Origin: Streptacidiphilus sp. 4-A2
GTDB lineage: Bacteria > Actinomycetota > Actinomycetes > Streptomycetales > Streptomycetaceae
Reading direction: 5' to 3'
Length of the DNA stretch: 64,000 nucleotides
NCBI GenBank assembly: GCA_014284505.1
Contig: JAAFYY010000001.1
Coordinates: 5,753,845 to 5,817,844, forward strand
Below, one piece after another: positions 50,548-58,866 of the stretch (within the stretch, counting starts at the first letter, position 1; every line of letters begins with the position of its first letter). The notes under the pieces are model-generated. The model was not told where the DNA came from, did not search any database, and saw nothing but the letters and a program-made list of their open reading frames with translations. A program made the translations under genes and the position numbers.

Positions 50548-50964
50548 CTGCCCGACTCCTCCAGCCCTCGGCACCTGGATGTCGCCTGCTCCGAGTATTC
50601 ATCATCTCGGCACGCCGGCACACGTCCCAGGGGGACACAACATCAAAACGAGGTAATGAATTGTCATTTCCGCTTCAACAGGCCCGGTCGCGGGCCACAC
50701 CCGCACCGTGCCACACCGGGCGCGTCCGCGGCCGCAGCGGCACCGTCCGTACCACCGGTCGCCCCAGTCGCTCCGGTCCCGGCCAGGCCCCGCACCACAC
50801 CGGGCGGACGCACCGCGTCGACCGCTCGCGCCGCACCGGGCAGCCGGTCACCTCCGGCCGGAATCGGAACCCTACGCCTCAACCGGCCCGAACGGGAGGG
50901 CGGACGCCCGGATCCGCCGACGGGCGGGGCCCGACGCCCGGACCGGCCGACGGGCGGGGCGGGC
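50548..50964. repeat. Intergenic region with 30-base direct repeat after copy 2 stop
   Basis: 417 bases between the two regulator genes. A 30-base unit beginning GACGCCCGGA occurs at 50903-50932 and again at 50933-50962 with a few changes, ending just before the stop of copy 2. The part near 50590-50690 is AT-richer and should hold the copy 1 promoter. Confidence 0.6.
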
Positions 50965-53900
50965 TCAGCCGGGCCCGGCGGGAGGGGCGCTCGGCAGGCT
51001 CTGCTCGAACCAGACCACCTTGCCCGACTCCTCCACCCGCGTCCCCCAGCTGTCGGCGAGCCAGTGCACCAGCTCCAGGCCGCGTCCGCCCTCGTCGGTG
51101 CGCGCCGCCTGCCGCTGCTTGGGCGGGTCGGGCAGCGGGTCGGACACCTCCACCAGCAGCAGCCGGTCCTGGAGCAGTCGTAGCCCGATCGGTGCCTCCG
51201 AGTACCGGACCGCATTCGTGACAAGCTCGCTGACCAGCAGCTCGGTGATGTCGGACAGTTCCAGCAGCCCCACTCGGACAGCGTGGAGCGCACCAGCCGC
51301 CGGGCCCGGCCGGGGGCCGAGGGGTCGGCGGCCAGCGTCCAGGAGGCGCTGCGGGCGCCGGCGGACGGCTCGGCGCTGCCCAGGCGGGCGAGCAGCAGCG
51401 CCACGTCGTCCGGCTCCTGGCCGCGCTCCAGGGTGTCCACGATCCGCTCGCAGGCGTCCTCGATCGAGTCGAACGGCTGATTGAAGATGTCGATCAGCCG
51501 CTGGGTGCCGACATCGATGTCCGCGGTCCGGGATTCGACCAGTCCGTCGGTGTAGAGCAGCAGCAGCGTGCCCTCGGGCACGGTCAGGTCGACCGACTGG
51601 AACGGCACCCCGCCGACCCCAGCGGCGTGCCCGACGGCAGGTCGAGCAGCCGCACCGGCTCGCCCGGGACAGCCAGCACCGGGGAGGTGTGACCGGCCTT
51701 GGCCACCGTCAGCCGCCGGGTGAGCGGGTCGTAGACGGCATAGACGCAGGTCGCGATCAGCGCCTCGTCCGGGCCCTGGGCCAGGTCGTCGGCCAGGTCG
51801 TGGACGTGCTGGAGCAGCGTCTCCGGCGGCATGCCCAGACCGGCCAGGGTACGGACCGCGGTCCGCAGCCGGCCCATGGTCGCGGCGGCCCGCAGCCCGT
51901 GGCCCATCACGTCGCCGACGACCAGGGCGGTCCGGCCGTCCGGCAGCGGCACCACGTCGAACCAGTCGCCGCCGACCTCGGTGCCGCTGCTGCCCGGGAT
52001 GTAGCGGTAGCCGATCTCCACCCCGGGCGGCCGGGGCACCGTCCGCGGCAGCAGGGTGCGCTGGAGCATCAGCGCCGCCGAGCGCTCCCGGGCGTACAGC
52101 CGGGCGTTGTCCAGCGAGGCCCCGGCCCGGTCGGCGATCTCGTCGGCGAAGGCGGTCTCGTCGCGGTCGAAGCCCTCGCGCCGCCCGGCCCGGCAGAGCA
52201 GCATGAAGCCGAGCACGATGCCGCGCGCCCGCAGCGGCACCACCAGCATGGAGTGCAGGCCCAGTTCGTAGGCCGCCTCCAGCCGGGGATCGTCCGCCTC
52301 GGTGCCCTGCTCCAGCGCCTCCAGCGAATCCAGCAGCTCGGAGACGCCGGTGTCCAGCACCCGGGAGAACACCGTGCCCTCGGACAGCGGGATGCTGTCG
52401 CCGAGCCGGATCAGTGCCTCGGCCACCGGGTTGCGGGTGATCCCGGCCGCGCCCATCAGCAGCATCGGCATCACCCGGTACTGCGGATGCCGGGGCAGGT
52501 CGTCGCCGTCCGCGACGGCCCGCAGCAGCACCACCCCGGAGTAGTCGGCGAGGGTGGGCACCAGCGCGTCGGCCAGCTCCTGGGCGATCCGGCCGCCGTC
52601 CAGCAAATCGCCGATGCGCGCGCCGAGCTCGTTCAGCAGGGCCAGCCGGCGGCGGGCGTACTCGACCTTGGCGACCGCGCGGTAACGGTCGGTGACATCC
52701 ATGATGGTGCCGGTGATACCGATGATCTGCCCGGCCCGGTCGTTCAGCCGGGCGTAGGAGATCGAGCGGAAGCCCGGGTTGAACGGGTGCGGCCCGGCCA
52801 CGGTCAGGTCGACCACCGGATCGCCGGTGGCCAGCACCTGCCGCTGGATCGCGGTGACCTCGTCGGCGGACGCCTCGGGCAGGGTCTCCCCGGCGGTACG
52901 GCCGAGGTGGTCCTCCACCGACACCCCGTTCATCCGGGCCAGGGTCTCGTTGAGCCGGACATAGCGCAGCTCGCGGTCGAACACGGCGATGCCCAGCGGC
53001 GACTGCTCGAACAGGGCGTCCTGCACCGCCAGGTCGTGCTCGACCGCCCGCAGACGCGCCTGGTCCGCGAGCCTGACCAGCAGGAACGTCACGCCGTCAC
53101 CGTCCACCAGCCGCGACAGCCGGACGTCCGCGGTGAGCGTGCGCTCCTCGGCGTCGCGCAGCGCGACCGAGCCGCGCCAGTTGCCGCTGCGCAGCACGTG
53201 GTCCACGACGTCCTGGACCACCGCGCGGCGGACCTGCCCGCGCTCGGGCGCGGGGAGGGGCGGCCCGGCGGGCCCGGGCTCCGGCTCCGGCTCTGGTTCG
53301 GGCTCCGGTCCGGGTGCGGGCTCCGGCTCCGGCTCCGGTGCGGATCCGGCGTCGGGCGTCGGGGGTCGGCGGCGTCGGGGGTCGGCGGGCGTCGGGGGTC
53401 GGCGGGCGTCGGGGGGTCGGCGGGCGTCGGGGGTCGGCGGGCGTCGGGGGTCGGCGGGCGTCGGGGGTCGGCGGGTCCTCGGGTAGGCGGATTCGGAGGC
53501 CCCCGGTTCGACCGGCTCGGCGGGTTCGGCGGGTTCGGCGGGTACGCGCGTCGGGGCGGGCCCGGAGGTCGGATCCGGGTAGCGCTCCTCGCTGAGGAAC
53601 TCGGCCAGCCCCCGGCCGATCAGCAGCTCACTCGTCCAGCCGAGGAGTTCCTCCGCCGCCGGACTCCACAGCACGATCCGCCCGGCGGTGTCCAGCACGG
53701 CGATGGCCACCCGGACCGTGTCCAGGATGCTCCCGCCCAGCGGTTCCGGCTCCGGCACCGGGCGCGCCCGGCCCGGCGGGAGCTCCGGCTCGCCCGCCGC
53801 CGCTCCGGCCCGGCCGGAGGGGTAGGGGGCCGGCGGGCGGCCCCGGGCGCTGGTGGGGGTGGAGAGCGCCTCGGCGGCCGGGAGCCCGGCGCCGGGGCGC

Positions 53901-53980
53901 GCCGGGTTCGCGACGCTGCGGCGCCGCAGGCGCAGGCGCGCGCGGGTGGCGGCGCTGGGCTTTCGGCGTGGCTCCCTCAC
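50965..53980 (-). CDS. PAS-PAS-GAF-SpoIIE phosphatase-HATPase regulator, copy 2 (two frameshifts)
   Basis: About 1005 residues, the same design as copy 1. PAS 1 is VAIAVLDTAGRIVLWSPAAE, interrupted by a long Pro-rich insert with PPTPADPRR and EPEPEPEP repeats encoded partly by a 17-base tandem array; then PAS 2 (IAVFDRELRYVRLNETLARM), GAF (DETAFADEIADRAGASLDNA), SpoIIE (GTEVGGDWFDVVPLPDGRTA, VVGDVMGHGLRAAATMGRLR, LLLYTDGLVESR) and HATPase (TELLVSELVTNAVRYS, DEGGRGLELVHWLAD). GTG 53980 follows GGGGAC. Frame changes are near 51622 and 51270. An inverted-repeat cluster lies about 30 bases upstream. Confidence 0.9.
53358..53475. repeat. 17-base tandem repeat inside the coding region of copy 2
   Basis: Seven units of GTCGGGGGTCGGCGGGC: lengths 16, 17, 17, 18, 17, 17 and about 16. 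Because 17 is not a multiple of 3, the protein reads each unit in a new frame; the frame stays open in all. Confidence 0.9.
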
Positions 53981-54011
53981 GTGCTGTCCCCAGTCCCGGG
54001 TCTATCGGCGG

Positions 54012-54040
54012 CTACTCGGAGTGAGTAGCAACATACTCAC
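54012..54040 (-). promoter_or_regulatory. Overlapping inverted repeats upstream of regulator copy 2
   Basis: GTGAGTA at 54021-54027 and TACTCAC at 54034-54040 form a perfect inverted repeat with a six-base spacer. It overlaps CTACTC (54012-54017) with GAGTAG (54023-54028). The set lies 32-60 bases before the GTG and is a good operator candidate. Confidence 0.5.
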
Positions 54041-54076
54041 ATACCAGAACAAACCTGCGCCTACCCGGCGTACGGG

Positions 54077-54519
54077 TCAAGTCGAGAGCAGGGCGGCGAC
54101 CTGCGGCAGCGCGAAGCGGTCCTGGTCCAGCCAGTCCACCTGGTCCAGCTCGGCGGCGGTCAGCCAGCGCAGCTCGGAGTGGTCCTGCAACGGCTCCGGG
54201 GTGCCGGACAGCAGCTCGGCCGTCCAGATGTGCAGCTCCAGATCCGCCCGGACCGGCCAGGCGCCGGAGAGCCGCGCGACCGCGCGGGCCTCCACCCCCA
54301 GTTCCTCGCGCAGCTCGCGCTCCAGCGCCTGACGCGCGGTCTCCCCCGGTTCGACCTTTCCCCGGGGAACTCCCAGCGACCGGCGACCTCGGCGGGCGCG
54401 CTGCGCCGCGCCGCCAGCACCCGGCCCCGCTCCAGCAGCGCCCCGCCCACCACGATCCGCTTCGCCGCCGCAGCGCCTGCTTCTGCTTCTGCTTCTGTTC
54501 CTGCCTCTGTCCCTGTCAC
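54077..54519 (-). CDS. Nudix hydrolase, MutT-like (one frameshift)
   Basis: About 147 residues. KRIVVGGALLERGRVLAARR, RWEFPGGKVEPGETARQALE then RELREELGV give the full Nudix box GX5EX7REUXEEXGU. The C-terminal LTAAELDQVDWLDQDRFALP is typical of MutT/8-oxo-dGTP-type enzymes. The N-terminus is Ala/Glu/Gly-rich from a short GCAGAA-type repeat. One G is missing near 54363 in the CCCCGGGG run. The start is GTG 54519. Confidence 0.88.
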
Positions 54520-54560
54520 GGGCCCTGAGCCTAGGGCGCCGCGGCTCCGGCGGCCGTCCG

Positions 54561-54609
54561 GGAAGCGAGCGGCCCGCCTCCGTGGGGGTGAGGCGGGCCG
54601 CTCGCTTCC
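54561..54609. terminator. Perfect 20-bp stem-loop in a divergent intergenic region
   Basis: GGAAGCGAGCGGCCCGCCTC at 54561-54580 pairs perfectly with its complement at 54590-54609 around nine bases. It lies between genes that point away from each other, where a terminator is not expected. Confidence 0.8.
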
Positions 54610-54775
54610 TGGACGCTAGCGAGCCCGGGCTCCGGTCGGGTTCCCGTTGGGTTTCGTTCCGGTGACGCCGACCCCCAGGAGCACCAGCGGCCGACCGTGC
54701 CCGCCCGGGCAGCCAACGGACCAGGTCAGCCAATTCCCCGGCGAAGGCCCCCCGGAAGCTGATCGAATGGCCCCC

Positions 54776-55623
54776 ATGACTGCGAACCCGACTTCCACCG
54801 CGTCCGCCCAGCAGGACAAGGCCCTGCTCTTCCACTCCCTGCACACTCCCGCCGCCCCGCTCGCGCTGGCGAACGTCTGGGACGCCGCCAGTGCCCGCCT
54901 GGTCCAGCAGGCCGGGGCCACCGCCATCGCCACCACCAGCGCCGGGGTGGCCTGGGGGCTCGGCTCCGCCGACGGCGACAAGCTCTCCCGGGAGGAGGCG
55001 CTGGCGCTGATCGCCCGCGTGGTCGCGGCCGTGGACGTGCCGGTGACCGCGGACATCGAGAGCGGCTTCGGCGCGACGCCGGACGAGGTCGCCGAGACCG
55101 TCCGGGGCGTGCTCGCGGCCGGTGCGGTCGGCGTGAACCTGGAGGACGCGCTCCAGCACCCCGACCGCTCGCTGCGGCCGGTCGCCGAGCAGGCCGAGCG
55201 CCTGGCCGCGGCCCGCGCGGCCGCCGACACCGCCGGGATCCCGCTGTACATCAACGCCCGCGTCGACACCTACCTGCTCCAGGCGGGCGAGCCGGAGACC
55301 CGGCTGCAGGACACCCTGACCCGGGCCGCGGCCTACCTCGCCGCGGGCGAGCGGCGTCTTCGTCCCGCGTGGCCGACCCGGTCGTGATCGCGGCCCTGGC
55401 CGAGGTGATCACCGCTCCGCTGAACATCCTGGCCCACCCCGGCACGCCCAGCGTGGCCGAACTGGGCAAGCTCGGCGTGGCCAGGGTCAGCCTCGGCTCG
55501 ACCGTGGCCACCGCCGCCTACGCGGTGGTCAGCCGGACCGCCCAGGAGCTCGCCGAGCACGGCACCTACACCTCGCTCGACGGCGCCCTGCCCTACGGCG
55601 AGATCAACCGCCTCATGAGCTGA
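54776..55623 (+). CDS. PEP mutase/isocitrate lyase-superfamily protein (one frameshift)
   Basis: About 282 residues. PLALANVWDAASARLVQQAG, AIATTSAGVAWGLGSADGD, VPVTADIESGFGATPDEVAE (metal-binding Asp and Glu), GVNLEDALQHPDRSL and IPLYINARVDTYLL define the oxaloacetate/2-methylisocitrate-type group in this superfamily; the actual reaction is not known. The usual lyase KKCGH-type signature is absent, so it is not isocitrate lyase itself. A frame change is near 55355. Start ATG 54776 could instead be 54767. Confidence 0.82.
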
Positions 55624-55744
55624 CCGAGCCAGAGACGGGCGTCCGGCCCGGCAGCGCATGCCTCTGCCGCGTCGTCAAGCCTCTCACCATCCACCGCACC
55701 GCCCGATCCGCTCCCGGTCATGCACCCCACCACGGTCCGCGTGA

Positions 55745-55918
55745 CCGGGGCAGCGCCACCCGAGGCACGCTCGCGAGGACGGGGCAGTCGTCGTCCACGT
55801 CTACGAGCTCGACGGGCCCACGGGCGCCTATGCGCCTGCCGGAATCTTCCGGGGTGCTCTCAGCCGCCCGGTGCCGTTCGACATCAGCCTGGACCTCGAC
55901 CGGCTCACACCCCGGTGA
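55745..55918 (+). pseudogene. Remnant of a Uma2-family (DUF820) endonuclease-like gene
   Basis: In one frame, without a start, the sequence reads REDGAVVVHVYELDGPTGAY, followed by PAGIFRGALSRPVPFDISLDLDRLTPR in pieces, and a TGA at 55916-55918. This matches the end of Uma2-like restriction-fold proteins. The catalytic PD-(D/E)xK part is missing. A hairpin follows. It lies beside the toxin-antitoxin pair in the only accessory-looking patch. Confidence 0.55.
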
Positions 55919-55920
55919 AA

Positions 55921-55966
55921 GCAGGCGCCGGGGGCGGCCTCCTCGAAGACCGGCCCCGGCGCCTGC
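55921..55966. terminator. Stem-loop after Uma2 remnant
   Basis: GCAGGCGCCGGGG at 55921-55933 pairs with CCCCGGCGCCTGC at 55954-55966 exactly. Confidence 0.75.
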
Positions 55967-56051
55967 CTGACCGTCGAAACGCGTCAGACGTTGCAGCGGA
56001 ATGTCGAACACAGAGCTCCGACCTGCTGAAACGCCTCTTCGGAGGGAGTCA

Positions 56052-56073
56052 TCCCAGCACCATCCCAGTACGG
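56052..56073. repeat. Left copy of direct repeat flanking the toxin-antitoxin pair
   Basis: TCCCAGCACCATCC followed by CAGTACGG; the right copy at 56731-56751 differs by one missing C and one substitution. A partial third copy (ATCCCAGCAC) lies at 56081-56090. Confidence 0.6.
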
Positions 56074-56110
56074 GAGGGGCATCCCAGCACTACCCGGGCG
56101 GCACGAGAGT

Positions 56111-56364
56111 TCAGTAGTGGTACCGGGCCGCGAGAATGACGATCGCCTTGTCCGTCACCAGATAGACGAGCCGGTGCTCGTCATCGATCCGCCGTGACCA
56201 GGCCCCGGCAGGTGGTACTTCAGCGGCTCCGGCTTGCCGATGCCCGTGCAGGGGTCACGCCTGACGTCCTCGATGAGCTTGTTGATCCGGGCGAGCATCT
56301 TGCGGTCGTTCTTGAGCCAGGACGTGTAGTCCTCCCAGCCCTGGTCCTCGAAGACAAGCCTCAC
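56111..56364 (-). CDS. yoeB: YoeB-type toxin, ribosome-dependent mRNA interferase (one frameshift)
   Basis: About 84 residues. MRLVFEDQGWEDYTSWLKND, KLIEDVRRDPCTGIGKPEPL, YHLPGAWSRRIDDEHRLVYL and AIVILAARYHY are the full YoeB pattern; the Glu, Arg and C-terminal His-Tyr of the family are present. It cuts mRNA on the ribosome when freed from antitoxin. One G is missing near 56200 in a G run, which as written would inactivate it. GTG 56364 overlaps the antitoxin stop (GTGA). Confidence 0.92.
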
Positions 56365-56642
56365 GCGGCACCCGCACCTGCGTCCGCCGACTCGGGATCA
56401 ATCAGCTCGCGCTCCGACAGGTTGACGTCAGCCAGGGCGTTCTCATACGCCTTGAGCAGCCGCCGAGCGTTCGCCGGAGAGCGCAGCAGGTACGAGCCCT
56501 CGCTCAACGCCGCGTAGTCCTCGGCCGAGACAAGCACGGCATTGCCGTGCCTGGAGACGATCTCGATGGCCTCGTGGTTCTCGTTGACCTTCTTGATCAG
56601 CGGAAAGAGTTCCTTGCGGGCTTCGCTCGCAGTTATGGACAC
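56361..56642 (-). CDS. yefM: YefM-type antitoxin (Phd/YefM family)
   Basis: Intact, 93 residues. ITASEARKELFPLIKKVNEN and EIVSRHGNAVLVSAEDYAAL form the N-terminal DNA-binding and dimerisation part; the C-terminal YENALADVNLSERELIDPES wraps the toxin. It neutralises YoeB and represses the operon. GTG 56642 follows GAGAGG. A perfect inverted repeat is 20 bases upstream. Confidence 0.93.
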   Translation of the reverse strand: MSITASEARKELFPLIKKVNENHEAIEIVSRHGNAVLVSAEDYAALSEGSYLLRSPANARRLLKAYENALADVNLSERELIDPESADAGAGAA

Positions 56643-56661
56643 GACCTGACCTCTCTCCTCA

Positions 56662-56685
56662 AGTGGTACCTGATAACGTACCACT
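56662..56685 (-). promoter_or_regulatory. Operator of the yefM-yoeB operon
   Basis: AGTGGTAC at 56662-56669 and GTACCACT at 56678-56685 are perfect inverted repeats with eight AT-rich bases between. The GGTAC/GTACC cores, size and place just upstream of yefM fit a YefM autoregulation site. Confidence 0.75.
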
Positions 56686-56730
56686 CTTGGCGCTCGCTCG
56701 GCGGGTGAACGGCTGACGAGTAGCCAGATC

Positions 56731-56751
56731 TCCCAGCACCATCCAGCACGG
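56731..56751. repeat. Right copy of direct repeat flanking the toxin-antitoxin pair
   Basis: TCCCAGCACCATCC then AGCACGG, the partner of 56052-56073. The two copies enclose yoeB, yefM and their operator, 0.7 kb in all. Confidence 0.6.
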
Positions 56752-56761
56752 AAAACGAGCA

Positions 56762-56787
56762 GGGCCCGACTCCGTAGAGCCGGACCC
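56762..56787 (-). terminator. Terminator of ychF
   Basis: On the minus strand GGGTCCGGCTC, TACG loop, GAGTCGGGCCC form an 11-pair stem with two G-U pairs, followed after a few bases by GTTTTCC. Confidence 0.75.
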
Positions 56788-56838
56788 CTTGCGGCCTGGG
56801 TGTTTGCCACGTCAGCAACGTGGTGTTATTTCATCCGC

Positions 56839-57912
56839 TCAGACATTGAAGCGGAACTCGACCACGTCGCCGTCCTGCATGACGTATTCCTTGCCCTCGA
56901 TGCGGGACTTGCCCTTGGCGCGGGCCTCGGGGATGGAGCCGCATTCGACCAGGTCGCCGAAGGAGACGATCTCGGCCTTGATGAAGCCCTTCTGGAAGTC
57001 GGTGTGGATCACACCGGCCGCCTCGGGGGCGGTCGCGCCCTTCTTGATGGTCCAGGCGCGGACCTCCTTGGGGCCTGCGGTGAGGTAGGTCTGGAGGCCG
57101 AGGGTCTCGAAGCCGACGCGGCCGAGGGTGGCGATGCCGGTCTCCTCCTGGCCCATGGACTGGAGGAGCTCCAGGGCCTCCTCCTCATCCATGCCGATCA
57201 GCTCGGACTCGATCTTGGCGTTGAGGAAGATGGCCTCGGCCGGGGCGACCAGCTCGCGCTGGGCCTGCTTGAATTCCTCGTCCATCAGCTCGTCCTCGTC
57301 CACGTTGAAGACGTAGAGGAAGGGCTTGACGGTGAGCAGGTGCAGGTCGCGGATGGATTCCTTGTCGAAACCGACCTCGAACAGGGTCTTGCCGGACTCC
57401 AGGATCTTGGTCGCGGCCTCGGCGGCGGCCGCGGCGACCGCCGACTCCTTCTTCAGCCGGGACTCCTTCTGGAGCCGGGGCAGGACCTTCTCGATGGTCT
57501 GGAGGTCGGCCAGGATCAGCTCGGTGTTGATGGTCTCGATGTCGTCCTTGGGCGAGACCTTGCCGTCCACATGCACCACGTCCGGGTCCTCGAAGGCCCG
57601 GATGACCTGGCAGATGGCGTCCGACTCGCGGATGTTGGCCAGGAACTTGTTGCCCAGGCCCTCGCCGAGGCTCGCGCCGCGGACGATGCCCGCGATGTCG
57701 ACGAAGTCCACCGTGGCCGGGAGGACCCGCTGCGAGCCGAACAGCTTGGCGAGCACCGGCAGCCGGGAGTCGGGGACGCCGACCACGCCGACGTTGGGCT
57801 CGATGGTGGCGAACGGGTAGTTGGCTGCCAGCACGTCGTTCTTGGTCAGGGCGTTGAACAGCGTGGACTTGCCGACATTCGGCAGGCCGACGATTCCGAT
57901 CGAAAGCGACAT
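56839..57912 (-). CDS. ychF: Redox-regulated ATPase/GTPase YchF (OLA1 family)
   Basis: Intact, 357 residues. GIVGLPNVGKSTLFNALTKN (G1), NYPFATIEPNVGVVGVPD, FVDIAGIVRGASLGEGLGNK (G3), the coiled coil around LPRLQKESRLKKES, PFLYVFNVDEDEL (the NxxE in place of NKxD marks ATP preference), and the TGS domain QTYLTAGPKEVRAWTIKKGA ending EYVMQDGDVVEFRFNV. It binds ribosomes and takes part in stress control. Confidence 0.97.
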   Translation of the reverse strand: MSLSIGIVGLPNVGKSTLFNALTKNDVLAANYPFATIEPNVGVVGVPDSRLPVLAKLFGSQRVLPATVDFVDIAGIVRGASLGEGLGNKFLANIRESDAICQVIRAFEDPDVVHVDGKVSPKDDIETINTELILADLQTIEKVLPRLQKESRLKKESAVAAAAAEAATKILESGKTLFEVGFDKESIRDLHLLTVKPFLYVFNVDEDELMDEEFKQAQRELVAPAEAIFLNAKIESELIGMDEEEALELLQSMGQEETGIATLGRVGFETLGLQTYLTAGPKEVRAWTIKKGATAPEAAGVIHTDFQKGFIKAEIVSFGDLVECGSIPEARAKGKSRIEGKEYVMQDGDVVEFRFNV

Positions 57913-58135
57913 GTGGCGGGATCCTGGAGGAGAGGCGTGACGGGCGGACGGTTCCCCAGTCTACGGAGGTCCGCCGAGGCCTCCGTACCGCCCGGGACCT
58001 GCCTGCTCGGGAGGGGTGTCCGGGCGGCCGGCCGCCCGGGGCGCGGAGGGTGCGCGGGCGCATGCGGGTGACGGTGGGGAATCTCCGGCGTGTCCGTCAC
58101 CACGAGTGGCGTTGATCCGACCGTACGTTGGTCCT

Positions 58136-58659
58136 GTGGAGTACCAACGCAGGTCTGACGAACGCCCGGCCGTCATGGACGCCCCGGCCGTGCCCGGTCC
58201 GGCACGCTCTCCGGAGCCCAGCCGGGTCCACGGGCTGCGGGCGCGCGGCGAGGGCCGGCCCCCAGCGCTCCGTCGTCCGCGCACCCCAGCGGCTGACCGC
58301 TGTCGGCGGCGGCGTGGTCACGCTGGGCGTGACCTTCGCCGGCGGGGCACTGGACAGCTGGCTGTTCGGCGGCTCGGGTGTGCTGATGGGGCTGGTCTAC
58401 ATCGCGGTGAGCTTCCAGGTCGCGGTGCGGGTGCGGCCCGCCGACCTGGCGGCCGCGCCGATCTGCGGGCCCATCTCGTTCGCAACCACCCTGGCGGTCT
58501 TCGGCAGCACGCCCCCCCGGCCTGGCCGGGGACGCCATCGGGCTGGCCAGCTCGCTGGCGACCCAGGCGGGCTGGCTGTTCGCCGGCACGGCGGTCTCGG
58601 TCGTGATCACCCTCGCCCGCCGCTTCGCGCTGAGCCGGGCCCGGAGGCGGGCGGCCTGA
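58136..58659 (+). CDS. DUF6542 membrane protein (frame disrupted)
   Basis: About 175 residues. A polar N-terminus, then RLTAVGGGVVTLGVTFAGGA, LMGLVYIAVSFQVAVRVRPA, GPISFATTLAVFGSTPP and ATQAGWLFAGTAVSVVITLA give three or four membrane segments. This fits the DUF6542 domain, common near ychF, ispH and xseA in streptomycetes; function unknown. Frame changes are near 58260 and 58515. The GTG start at 58136 is a choice; an ATG at 58175 is also in frame. Its stop leads straight into a 15-base repeat array. Confidence 0.75.
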
Positions 58660-58671
58660 GCCGAAACCGGA

Positions 58672-58866
58672 CCGGCCTGAGGCCGACCGGTCCCGGGCCG
58701 ACCGGCCTCGGGCGAGCCGCTCCCGGGCCGGCCGGTCTCAGGCCAGCCGGTCTCAGGTCGGCCGGCCAGACGTTGTCCGGTCTCAGGCCGTCCGGTCTCA
58801 GGCCGTCCGGTCTCAGGCCGTCCGGTCTCAGGCCGTCCGGTCTCAGGCCGTCCGGTCTCAGGTCAG
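58672..58866. repeat. 15-base tandem repeat, 13 units, between convergent genes
   Basis: The unit is CCGGTCTCAGGCCGT. Five perfect copies run from 58777 to 58851; a sixth, altered, copy at 58852-58866 contains the ppgK stop codon. Seven more diverged copies, each exactly 15 bases, go back to 58672. The first, CCGGCCTGAGGCCGA, resembles the DUF6542 stop context GGCCTGAGCCGA. Confidence 0.95.

Noticed and set aside
53358..53475. CRISPR-like or mobile repeat in the SpoIIE gene
   Set aside because: It is a simple 17-base tandem array without spacers and lies within one open frame.
51689..54028. A 779-codon plus-strand frame opposite SpoIIE copy 2
   Set aside because: Shadow of a long G/C-rich gene; no ribosome site or recognisable motif.
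54776..55623. Isocitrate lyase of the glyoxylate shunt
   Set aside because: Too short at about 280 residues and lacks the lyase Cys-containing signature; fits the PEP mutase-like group.
56776..56822. tRNA-like sequence downstream of ychF as an integration site
   Set aside because: The stem-loop fits a terminator; no cloverleaf or TTCRA arm could be built.
58672..58866. CRISPR array
   Set aside because: Units are 15 bases and directly joined, with no unique spacers and no cas genes.
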